64,000 bases of DNA from Ferrimonas futtsuensis DSM 18154 (GTDB lineage: Bacteria; Pseudomonadota; Gammaproteobacteria; Enterobacterales; Shewanellaceae). How positions within the stretch are numbered: the first letter of the stretch is position 1; each line of letters opens with the position of its first letter. The position numbers were made by a program, and so were the translations under genes. Positions 9,967 through 17,091 of the stretch are shown in pieces. The notes beneath the pieces were generated by a model. It was not told the origin of the DNA. It did no database searches and saw nothing but the letters and a program-made list of their open reading frames with translations. The stretch spans positions 354,908 through 418,907 of the forward strand of contig NZ_AUGL01000001.1 in assembly GCF_000422645.1 (NCBI RefSeq), read 5' to 3'.

Positions 9967-10377
9967 ATGGTCCACCGCTACCTGAGCGAGGAGGCTTACT
10001 GGTCTCCCGGCATTCCCAGGGCTTTGGTGGACACAGGCATCGACAACGCCCTGTGCTTTGGCCTCTATCATGGCAGGCAACAGGTGGGCTTCGCCCGGCT
10101 GATCACCGATTACGCCACCTTTGGCTACCTGGCAGACCTGTTTATCCTTCGGGAATGTCGAGGCCAGGGGCTGGCGAAATGGCTGGTGGACTCCCTGTTC
10201 GAAATGGAGGAAACCCAGCGCCTGCGGCGCATCATGCTGGCCACGGTGGATGCCCATGAGCTCTATCGCCATGTCGGTTTCGGCCCCAGTGCCCACCCGG
10301 AGAGGCTGATGGAGATCCACCGCCCGAACCTGTATCGCTCACTCTCCCGGAGCGATGAAAGTTCCCCCGAATTCTGA
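9967..10377 (+). CDS. GNAT family N-acetyltransferase (start uncertain)
   Basis: A GNAT-type acetyltransferase; substrate unknown. The fold is visible as the YLADLFILRECRGQGLAKWL acetyl-CoA-binding segment, with MLATVDAHELYRHVGF toward the C-terminus. Family-like sequence (FLLSTDRARLD) extends upstream of the first in-frame ATG (9967) to about 9925, but between 9808 and 9967 this frame has no ATG, GTG or TTG. Either the protein really starts at Met 9967, a non-standard start is used, or the N-terminus is lost. It directly follows ubiK. Confidence 0.75.
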   Translation: MVHRYLSEEAYWSPGIPRALVDTGIDNALCFGLYHGRQQVGFARLITDYATFGYLADLFILRECRGQGLAKWLVDSLFEMEETQRLRRIMLATVDAHELYRHVGFGPSAHPERLMEIHRPNLYRSLSRSDESSPEF

Positions 10378-10510
10378 ATAGTTTGCAAAAGGCGAAGCGG
10401 TTCACCCTTTGGCAATATCAGGGATTGACCTTGGTGTAGCACAAGGGTTTAGCATACGCTTCAATAGATGTTCTAAGCTGAATCCACAACCTGACCAAAA
10501 GGACAACCGA

Positions 10511-11164
10511 GTGAGCAAGCGTTTTGCCCTGGCCCTGGCCCTGATGTTCGCCCCCCTGGCGACCTGGGCGGCCCAATTTGTTGAAGGTACCCACTACATG
10601 GTCGTCAGCGATAAGCCGGCGTCCGACAAGCCCGTTATCAAGGAGTTTTTCTCCCTCTACTGCGGCCACTGCTACAACATGGAGAAGCGCTACCTGCCGC
10701 TGATCAAGCCCGGTCTGGACAAGTCCATCGACTTCCAACAGGCCCACGTAGACTTCATGAACTCCGAGATCGGCAATGAGGTCATCCTCTCCCTGGCCGT
10801 GATGCAGGAGATGGGTGTCGAAGAGAAGGTGAAAAAGCCCCTGTTTGCCATCCTGGCGGGTGGCGACCACCACCACGGCGAAGGTGAGTCCCACGACCAC
10901 GAGGCGGAAGCGGGCATCCACAACCGCAACGACATCAAGAAGGTATTCACCGACAATGGCGTCGATGTGGCCGACTACGACAAGATCGCCGCCAGCGATG
11001 CGGTCAAGACCAAGGTGATGGGCTGGATGGTGGATCAGCAGAAATTCCGCATCCAGAGCGTACCCACCTTCGTGGTCAACGACAAATACATGATCAACAT
11101 GAGTCAGATCCGCACCCTGAGCGAACTGACCGAGTTGATGAACTACCTGGCCACCGAGAAGTAA
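10511..11164 (+). CDS. dsbA: DsbA-like periplasmic thiol:disulfide oxidoreductase with His-rich insert
   Basis: Introduces disulfide bonds into exported proteins. GTG 10511 (AAGGAC about 8 nt upstream) gives a signal peptide, SKRFALALALMFAPLATWA. The active site is YCGHCYNM (CGHC rather than E. coli CPHC) and the cis-proline loop is SVPTFVVNDKY. At about residues 115-136 an insert GGDHHHGEGESHDHEAEAG, rich in His, Asp and Glu, sits where other DsbA proteins have an uncharged linker; it could bind metal. The 217 residues are slightly longer than E. coli DsbA (208 with signal). A strong terminator follows. Confidence 0.9.
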   Translation: MSKRFALALALMFAPLATWAAQFVEGTHYMVVSDKPASDKPVIKEFFSLYCGHCYNMEKRYLPLIKPGLDKSIDFQQAHVDFMNSEIGNEVILSLAVMQEMGVEEKVKKPLFAILAGGDHHHGEGESHDHEAEAGIHNRNDIKKVFTDNGVDVADYDKIAASDAVKTKVMGWMVDQQKFRIQSVPTFVVNDKYMINMSQIRTLSELTELMNYLATEK

Positions 11165-11186
11165 CTCTGGCCCGGATGATGGAAAA

Positions 11187-11211
11187 AGCCTCCGCCTTCG
11201 GAGGCTTTTTT
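11187..11211 (+). terminator. Rho-independent terminator after dsbA
   Basis: Stem AGCCTCCG (11187-11194), loop CCTT, stem CGGAGGCT (11199-11206), then a six-T run. It is 22 nt past the dsbA stop. Confidence 0.88.
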
Positions 11212-11291
11212 GTGACTTTTGCCGAACAGTGGCGAAGAAAACCCCAAGGAGATCACACCATCAGGCCCCTGCATTGGGCTAGGCTTGGCTC

Positions 11292-12674
11292 ATGAATGAG
11301 CTGATCCTGTTCAACGTTTACCTCTTCTACGGCTTGGTGTTTTTCACCATCGGCTGCGTCATCAGCTTCCGCAACCTCAAGGTCAGCAAGCTGGCCATCG
11401 CCTCCGCCCTGCCCGCACTGGCCCTGTTTGGGTTCACCCACGCCTTCCATGAATGGTCTGAACTCTATCTCAAGCTTTGGAATGGCACCCTGAATCATGA
11501 ATGGTGGGTGTGGATCAAGCTGATGCGCATCGCCAAGCTGCTGATCTCCTTCCTGGCTCTGGTCTGGTTTGCCTGGAAGATGCTGGACATCCTCACCGCC
11601 CCCCACCGTCGCTGGTTGGGATATCTGGTGCCCGGACTGCTGACTCTCTATCTGATCGCCACCCTGGTGCATCTGACCATTTTTCCAATCGAAGAATCGC
11701 TGCTGCTGTCGGTGCAACTGACACGCTGGATATTCGGCCTGGCCGGGGGCTGCCTGGCCGGAATCGCCATGATCTACTACGCCCGCGAGTTGTCTGCCCT
11801 GCATCATCAGGGCGCGCACCCATTCGCCTGGGCCGGTGTTGCCCTTATCGCCTATGCCATTGCGGCGGGCCTGCTCTCTTCAACCTGGGGCATCTGGGTT
11901 CCCATAGTGAGAATGCTGTGTGCCTTTGGCCTGCTGGTCAGTCTGCTTAAAGCACTGAAGCTGTTTGATCTGGAGTATCAGGAGCAGATCGAGGAGCAAC
12001 AGCGACGCATCATGCGAGGGGAGAAGCTCAGGGCCATGGGGGAATTGGCCTCAGGCATCGCCCATGAGATCAAGACACCGCTGAGCTACGCCACCCTCAG
12101 TTGCGATCTGCTCGAACGACAACTGGGTGATGACCCCGAGCCCAGGCGGCAGTTGGATCGCATCCGCCATGGCCTGAACAGGGCCAGCCACATCAGTCAG
12201 GAGGTGCTGCACTTTGCCAGGAACAGCAGCGAACACCGGCTGGTGCGAATAGGCAACGTGGTGGACTCCGCTCTGGGGCTGATGCAACACCGGCTGAAAA
12301 GCTTTGACGTGGAACTGGACCTGCAGGAGGGGTTGCTGGTCGAAGGGGATTCGGTCAAGCTGGAGGAGGTGATCATCAACCTGGTCAACAACGCCATCGA
12401 CGCCAGCGGTGATGAGCGCCGATTAAGGCTGTCTGCCCAGGAATATCGAGACCAGGTGCGGGTCACCATCGAGGATTGGGGCAAAGGGATGTCCACGGAA
12501 CAACTGAGCCAGGCGATGAGCCCCTTCTTCACCACCAAACCTCAGGGCCGGGGCACCGGACTGGGGCTGGCCATCTGCCAACAAATCATTCAACAACACC
12601 AGGGCGAACTGGTGCTGTCCAATAAAGCCCCTGGCCTGGAGGCCAGTTTCACCTTGCCAAGGAGCGTCCTGTGA
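11292..12674 (+). CDS. Multi-pass membrane sensor histidine kinase
   Basis: A 460-residue kinase. Residues 1-225 are a hydrophobic module of about six to seven membrane segments with no sizeable periplasmic domain, so the signal may be sensed in or near the membrane. A short coiled linker (EEQQRRIMRGEKLRAMG) leads to the HisKA domain with GIAHEIKTPLSY (phospho-His), then HATPase_c with N box NLVNNAIDAS, G1 EDWGKGM and G2 GRGTGLGLAI. The stop overlaps the start of the next response regulator gene (GTGA), so the two form one operon and surely one signalling pair. The ligand is unknown. Confidence 0.9.
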   Translation: MNELILFNVYLFYGLVFFTIGCVISFRNLKVSKLAIASALPALALFGFTHAFHEWSELYLKLWNGTLNHEWWVWIKLMRIAKLLISFLALVWFAWKMLDILTAPHRRWLGYLVPGLLTLYLIATLVHLTIFPIEESLLLSVQLTRWIFGLAGGCLAGIAMIYYARELSALHHQGAHPFAWAGVALIAYAIAAGLLSSTWGIWVPIVRMLCAFGLLVSLLKALKLFDLEYQEQIEEQQRRIMRGEKLRAMGELASGIAHEIKTPLSYATLSCDLLERQLGDDPEPRRQLDRIRHGLNRASHISQEVLHFARNSSEHRLVRIGNVVDSALGLMQHRLKSFDVELDLQEGLLVEGDSVKLEEVIINLVNNAIDASGDERRLRLSAQEYRDQVRVTIEDWGKGMSTEQLSQAMSPFFTTKPQGRGTGLGLAICQQIIQQHQGELVLSNKAPGLEASFTLPRSVL

Positions 12675-13312
12675 CCCTAACCATATTGCTTGCAGAAGAT
12701 GACCAGGAACTCAATGACACCATCACCGAGGTTCTGCAATCGGAGGGGTGCGACGTCTACGCTTGCCACAGTGCCGAACAGGCGTTGGATCTGGCGGAGC
12801 AACGCAAGTTCGACATCGCCCTGTTTGATCTGGTGATGCCCGGCATGTCCGGTGTCGAGGCGATCGCCGCCCTCAAGCGGCTGCAGCCGGGTATCAGCGT
12901 GGTGATCACCACCGCCTTCGCTACCGTGGACACCGCCGTGGACGCCATGAAAAAGGGCGCCGACGACTTCGTCACCAAGCCCTTCAACCTGGGTACTCTG
13001 ATCACCACACTGCGCAGGGTTCAGGCCCAGAAGCAACCTGCCATGGCCCTGGAGGACGACGACGCCAACAAGGTGTTCTCCGCCCTCTCCAATCCCATGC
13101 GCCGGGCGGTGCTTCAACAGCTCGCCCGGCATAAGAAACTGCGCTTTATGGATCTGTGCCGCCTGGCTGGCGTGGAGAACCACACCCAGTTCAACTTCCA
13201 CCTCCGCCAGCTCAGGCAGAGTGGCCTGGTCGAGCAAAGTGCGAGCAAAGTCTATTTTCTGACAACACAGGGGCAACAAATGGTGGCCCTGCTCAGCTCA
13301 TCCACTGATTAA
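12671..13312 (+). CDS. Response regulator with ArsR-like winged-helix output domain
   Basis: A 213-residue regulator starting at GTG 12671. Residues 1-120 are a receiver (acidic pocket AEDDQ, phospho-Asp in LFDLVMPGMSG, Lys in VTKPFN). From about residue 135 there is not the OmpR, NarL or Fis output but an ArsR/MarR-like winged helix: KVFSALSNPMRRAVLQQL, then MDLCRLAGVENHTQFNFHLRQLRQSGLVEQ and a wing (SKVYFLTTQG). The ArsR metal-binding CxC motif is absent. It is partnered with the overlapping kinase upstream. The next gene downstream is the octaheme lipoprotein, a likely target (inference). Confidence 0.88.
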   Translation: MTLTILLAEDDQELNDTITEVLQSEGCDVYACHSAEQALDLAEQRKFDIALFDLVMPGMSGVEAIAALKRLQPGISVVITTAFATVDTAVDAMKKGADDFVTKPFNLGTLITTLRRVQAQKQPAMALEDDDANKVFSALSNPMRRAVLQQLARHKKLRFMDLCRLAGVENHTQFNFHLRQLRQSGLVEQSASKVYFLTTQGQQMVALLSSSTD

Positions 13313-13334
13313 TTAAGTCAATAAAATCATCATC

Positions 13335-13383
13335 TTGACAAACATCTGACAACTCTACTTATCAGAGAGTAAAGTTGTGTCAA
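13335..13383. promoter_or_regulatory. Dyad element / candidate operator upstream of the octaheme gene
   Basis: A 30-bp imperfect dyad (13349-13378) has outer arms ACAACT/AGTTGT and inner arms TACT/AGTA. It is flanked by an outer pair TTGACA (13335-13340) and TGTCAA (13378-13383). TTGACA could also be a -35 element, but no good -10 follows at 17 bp. The dyad lies 90-120 bp upstream of the cytochrome start, a good place for the adjacent regulator to bind. Confidence 0.35.
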
Positions 13384-13468
13384 TTTCCCTAATCTGGATG
13401 ACATTTTCGTCAAATTCGATACTGCAGGTGGGAAACAGACAGTGGAACACCACTGCAGGAGAATGATG

Positions 13469-15061
13469 ATGAAAACCCACACCAAACTATTGGCGTCCCT
13501 TATCGCCGCAACTCTGCTGACCGCGTGCGGCAGCGACGACAACAACAACGATACCGTCCTTCCGGACCCCAATACGCCGCCGGTCGCGGTGGATCTGGAT
13601 GCCACCACCACCAGCGCCACTGCCATCATGATTGATGCCCTGGCCTCCGCCAGCGACGCCGACGGTGACACCCTGACACTGAGCTCCGCCGTCGCCACCC
13701 ACGGTAACGCCGAAGTGAAAGATGGCCAAATCCAGTACGACCCTGCCGGTTACGTCGGTGACGATGTCATCGACTACAAGGTCAGCGACGGCACTGATGA
13801 AACTGCCGCCAAGATCCTGGTGACCGTGACCAAAGAGGTGATTGAGCTGACCTATGTGGGCTCAGAGACCTGTGGTGGCTGCCACAGCGGCAAGTTCGAG
13901 AGCCACCAGAAGCATGGCCACAACTTCAAGATCTCCAAGATCGACGGCGAAATGCCCACCTTCCCTTACACCGATGTGACCGGAGCATTGGAAACGGTTC
14001 AAGATGGCGCTACCCCACGCAACACCCTGGGTGTGCCTGAGTCCTATCAGGATGTTACCTACACCACCGGCGGCTACTGGAAAAAGATCCGCTTCTTCGA
14101 CAAGAACGGCCACATCGTCACCGGTGCCGACGTGCAGTACAACCTGTACGGCTCCGGCGACCAGCAACTCAGCGATTACAAGAACGCAGAGAAGTACGAT
14201 GACCTGGTGTACAAGTGCGGTAACTGCCACAACACCGGCTGGAAGCCCTTTGATGAGACTCTGAACCCTCACCGTCAGGATGACCTGGCCGGCATGGGCG
14301 GTACCTTTGCCCTGGCCGCAGTACAGTGTGAGGCCTGCCACGGCGCCGGTTCCGAGCACGTCAAGGCACCTTCAGCGGAAAACATCACCAAGATCGCCAA
14401 GCCGCGCAGCTCCGAACTGCTGCAAAGCGACACCATGGGCTTCGGTGCCCCGGTGCATTGTGGTGAGTGTCACACCCGTGACGGTGACCGTAACCACGGC
14501 AATGGCTACGTGAACAAGTTCCACACCGCCTTCCCCGACAGCGATCTGCCAGAGACTGCCGGCCGCATCGACGCCTCTGGAGGCCTGACCAAGCACCACC
14601 AAACCTACGATGAGTTCCTCGGCATCGATCCGGAAACCGGCGAAGCCACCAACCCGCACTACCTGGCTGGCCTGGATTGCGTGAGCTGCCACGATCCGCA
14701 CAAGTCCACCGTTAACAAGGGCGACTCTGGCGCCAAGCTGTCCGTCTGCTCCGACTGCCACGCCAACAAAGCGTTCAATGACGGCGCGGTCAGCCTGCAC
14801 GCCAACTTTGCCTGCACCAGCTGCCACATGCCGGAAGTGGTGAAGAACGCCACCACTACGGTGACTAACGGCGGTGTGACTTTCGGCGACGAGATGACCC
14901 ACGTGGTGACCATCGACCTGTTCAATGAGAAGCCCCAAATTACCGAAGACAACAAGATGAACCCCTTCCTGAAGGACGCCTGGGCCTGTGGTGAGTGCCA
15001 CGCAGAAGGCAGCAAGCTGCAGAGCCTGAAGGACAACTTCGGAGGCAAGATTCACAAGTAA
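13469..15061 (+). CDS. Octaheme c-type cytochrome lipoprotein with N-terminal Ig/cadherin-like domain
   Basis: Exported electron-transfer protein of 530 residues. A lipoprotein signal ends in LLTAC (lipobox), then an Asp/Asn-rich linker. Residues 35-120 look like a bacterial Ig/cadherin-like beta domain (ASDADGDTLTL; GYVGDDVIDYKVSDG). Eight CXXCH heme motifs follow: CGGCH, CGNCH, CEACH, CGECH, CVSCH, CSDCH, CTSCH, CGECH, plus extra His residues for distal ligands. Three ATGs sit in a row; 13469 has GGAG 7 nt upstream. Lipid anchoring puts it on the periplasmic or outer face of a membrane. It is downstream of the kinase/ArsR-type regulator pair and closed by a terminator. The substrate or redox partner cannot be told from sequence. 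Confidence 0.9.
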   Translation: MKTHTKLLASLIAATLLTACGSDDNNNDTVLPDPNTPPVAVDLDATTTSATAIMIDALASASDADGDTLTLSSAVATHGNAEVKDGQIQYDPAGYVGDDVIDYKVSDGTDETAAKILVTVTKEVIELTYVGSETCGGCHSGKFESHQKHGHNFKISKIDGEMPTFPYTDVTGALETVQDGATPRNTLGVPESYQDVTYTTGGYWKKIRFFDKNGHIVTGADVQYNLYGSGDQQLSDYKNAEKYDDLVYKCGNCHNTGWKPFDETLNPHRQDDLAGMGGTFALAAVQCEACHGAGSEHVKAPSAENITKIAKPRSSELLQSDTMGFGAPVHCGECHTRDGDRNHGNGYVNKFHTAFPDSDLPETAGRIDASGGLTKHHQTYDEFLGIDPETGEATNPHYLAGLDCVSCHDPHKSTVNKGDSGAKLSVCSDCHANKAFNDGAVSLHANFACTSCHMPEVVKNATTTVTNGGVTFGDEMTHVVTIDLFNEKPQITEDNKMNPFLKDAWACGECHAEGSKLQSLKDNFGGKIHK

Positions 15062-15111
15062 ACACAGGTAATTTTTCCGACCTGAAATAACTCATCATTA
15101 CTGTCGGAACC

Positions 15112-15137
15112 AAGCCGCCCTCTCGGGCGGCTTTTTT
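15112..15137 (+). terminator. Rho-independent terminator after the octaheme cytochrome
   Basis: Stem AAGCCGCCC (15112-15120), loop TCTC, stem GGGCGGCTT (15125-15133), followed by a run of Ts. Confidence 0.88.
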
Positions 15138-15213
15138 CGTTGCTGGGCGCTGAAGAAACCACCTTTGTGATCCCGACGTCACTTATGGCGCTGGAATTTT
15201 CTACAGCGAAACC

Positions 15214-15236
15214 CTAATATATTAGAATAATCTAAT
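15214..15236. promoter_or_regulatory. Overlapping CTAAT/ATTAG palindromes before the SLAC1-type gene
   Basis: A perfect 12-bp palindrome CTAATATATTAG (15214-15225) overlaps a second dyad, ATTAGA-ATAA-TCTAAT (15221-15236). The AT-rich block lies 15-37 bp upstream of the ATG at 15251, probably over the promoter, so a repressor or activator site is plausible. The binding protein is unknown. Confidence 0.35.
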
Positions 15237-15250
15237 TCAAGGATGCCCGG

Positions 15251-16228
15251 ATGAATCAGCAAGTACAACTGAGCCACTCCTCCAAGCTGGCCTACTTTCC
15301 CATCTCCTTCTTCGCCATGATCATGGGCATGAGCGGCCTGACCCTGGCCTGGGAGAAGGCCCATCACGTGTTGGCTGCCCCCGAGTGGGTGGGACAGATG
15401 CTGCTGGGTCTGACCCTGTGTCTGTTTACCGTCGTCTCCGGCAGCTACCTGATGAAACTGTTCACCCAGCGCCAGGCGGTACAGGCCGAACTGGACCATC
15501 CGGTAAAACTTAGCTTCTTCCCCACCATCTCCATCAGCCTGCTGCTGCTCAGCGCCGCCCTGCTGCCGGTCTCCAGGCCTTTGTCTCTGCTGTTGTGGGC
15601 CATCGGCACCGCTCTGCACCTGCTGTTCACCCTCTATGTGCTGACCCAGTGGATCCACCATCCCAAGTTTCAGATTGCCCACAGCACACCGGCCTGGTTT
15701 ATCCCCATCGTCGGTAACGTTATCGTGCCCATCGCCGGTGTGGAGCACGGCTTCATGGAGATCAGCTGGTTCTTCTTCTCCATTGGCATTCTGTTCTGGC
15801 TGATCCTCAAGGCGCTGATTCTCAACCGGGTGATCTTCCACGACCCTCTGCCGGAGAAGCTGCTGCCCACCCTGTTCATCTTCATCGCCCCACCCGCGGT
15901 AGGCTTTGTCTCCTACACCAAGCTCACCGGCGGCCTGGACCCCATGGGCCAGATACTGTTTAACGTGGCCATGTTCCTGGTGTTGTTGCTGGTGACCCAG
16001 TTCCCCCGCTTCTCCAAGATCCGCTTCTACATCAGCTGGTGGGCCTACTCCTTTCCCCTGGCGGCCGCCTCGGTGGCCTCTCAGGTGATGTATACCGCCA
16101 CGGGCAATGCGGTGTTCGGCTACCTGGCCTACGCCTTGCTGGCCCTGGTGAGCGGCGTGATCCTGCTGCTGTTGGCACGCACTCTGAAAGCGGTGCTCAA
16201 CGACGAGATCTGCCAGCCTGAGGGATAA
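15251..16228 (+). CDS. SLAC1/TehA-family anion channel or organic-anion transporter
   Basis: A 325-residue integral membrane protein with about ten hydrophobic segments, in the tellurite-resistance/dicarboxylate (TDT) family that includes TehA and plant SLAC1. Family-type features are the N-terminal LSHSSKLAYFPISFFAMIMGMSGLTLAWE and WFIPIVGNVIVPIAG in the middle. Members pass small anions through a gated pore; the substrate here is not determinable. It stands alone between the octaheme terminator and a two-component operon, with a palindromic AT-rich promoter region of its own. Confidence 0.85.
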   Translation: MNQQVQLSHSSKLAYFPISFFAMIMGMSGLTLAWEKAHHVLAAPEWVGQMLLGLTLCLFTVVSGSYLMKLFTQRQAVQAELDHPVKLSFFPTISISLLLLSAALLPVSRPLSLLLWAIGTALHLLFTLYVLTQWIHHPKFQIAHSTPAWFIPIVGNVIVPIAGVEHGFMEISWFFFSIGILFWLILKALILNRVIFHDPLPEKLLPTLFIFIAPPAVGFVSYTKLTGGLDPMGQILFNVAMFLVLLLVTQFPRFSKIRFYISWWAYSFPLAAASVASQVMYTATGNAVFGYLAYALLALVSGVILLLLARTLKAVLNDEICQPEG

Positions 16229-16410
16229 TCACAGGCTAAAGATGGCCAGGCTCTGTGCCCGGCCAAACCTTATGCGTCACACTTAAAAAAACCTTGCCAT
16301 GTGCCACGCGGCACACACATATCGCTGTAAGGCGATGTAAGATCGCTGGGGTATCGTCGCCCCTCTGGGTACACTTAGGCTCTGGAGAATTGTCGACTGA
16401 GTGGACCAAG

Positions 16411-17091
16411 GTGGCCAAAGCCAAAATTTTGATCGTCGAGGACGATGCTGAAATCGCCCGACTCACCGCCATGTACCTGCAGGCAGAACAGTACCAGACC
16501 CGGGTTGTAGACCGTGGGGACGATGCCCTGGACGCCATCCGCGAGTTTCAGCCTGACCTGGTGGTACTGGACCTGATGCTGCCGGGAATGAATGGCATCG
16601 ATGTCTGCCGAGCCGCCAGGGAGTTCTTCCAGAGGCCCATCATGGTGCTGACCGCCTGTGACGATGAGTTCAGCGAGATCAGCCTGCTTAAAATCGGTGC
16701 CGACGACTACCTGACCAAACCGGTCAAACCCCACCTGCTCGCTGCCCGTATCGAGGCCCTGTTGCGGCGCTGGCAACCCCAGGGCCAGGAGTGTCTGGAG
16801 GTCGGCCCCATCACCATCAATCGCCGCCGTCAGAAAGTCAGCCTCAATCATGATGAGTTGGATCTGGCGGAGTCGGAATACAAAATGCTGTTGCTGCTCG
16901 CAGAGAGCGCCGGCCAGGTGGTGACCCGAGAAGAGTGCTGCCGTGCCCTGCGAGGCATCGACTACGATGGCTACGACCGCTCCGTAGACATGCGCATCTC
17001 CGGCCTGAGGAAGAAGCTGGGAGATGCCAAAGCCCCCTACCAGCGAATTCTGACGGTTCGCAACCGAGGCTACATGCTGGTCAATGAGTAA
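16411..17091 (+). CDS. OmpR/RstA-class response regulator
   Basis: A DNA-binding response regulator of 226 residues: receiver domain (VEDDAEIARL; phospho-Asp in VVLDLMLPGMNG; Lys in YLTKPVKP) and a C-terminal winged helix with the OmpR pattern (VVTREECCRALRG; RSVDMRISGLRKKLGD; ILTVRNRGYML). GTG 16411 is the best start, immediately before the receiver; the frame is open upstream to 16255 but that part has no domain. It overlaps the downstream kinase by 8 nt. It closely resembles the second regulator at 20764-21456 (shared ADDYLTKPV-P--LLARI-ALLRR), so the two systems look paralogous. Confidence 0.9.
   Translation: MAKAKILIVEDDAEIARLTAMYLQAEQYQTRVVDRGDDALDAIREFQPDLVVLDLMLPGMNGIDVCRAAREFFQRPIMVLTACDDEFSEISLLKIGADDYLTKPVKPHLLAARIEALLRRWQPQGQECLEVGPITINRRRQKVSLNHDELDLAESEYKMLLLLAESAGQVVTREECCRALRGIDYDGYDRSVDMRISGLRKKLGDAKAPYQRILTVRNRGYMLVNE

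Noticed and set aside
15171..15186. CRP-like site GTGATCCCGACGTCAC before the SLAC1-type gene
   Set aside because: Half-sites GTGA/TCAC are separated by 8 bp; the CRP consensus TGTGA-N6-TCACA needs 6.
16255..16410. N-terminal extension of the OmpR-class regulator from ATG 16255
   Set aside because: The extension has no domain or conserved motif and no Shine-Dalgarno; GTG 16411 begins right at the receiver.
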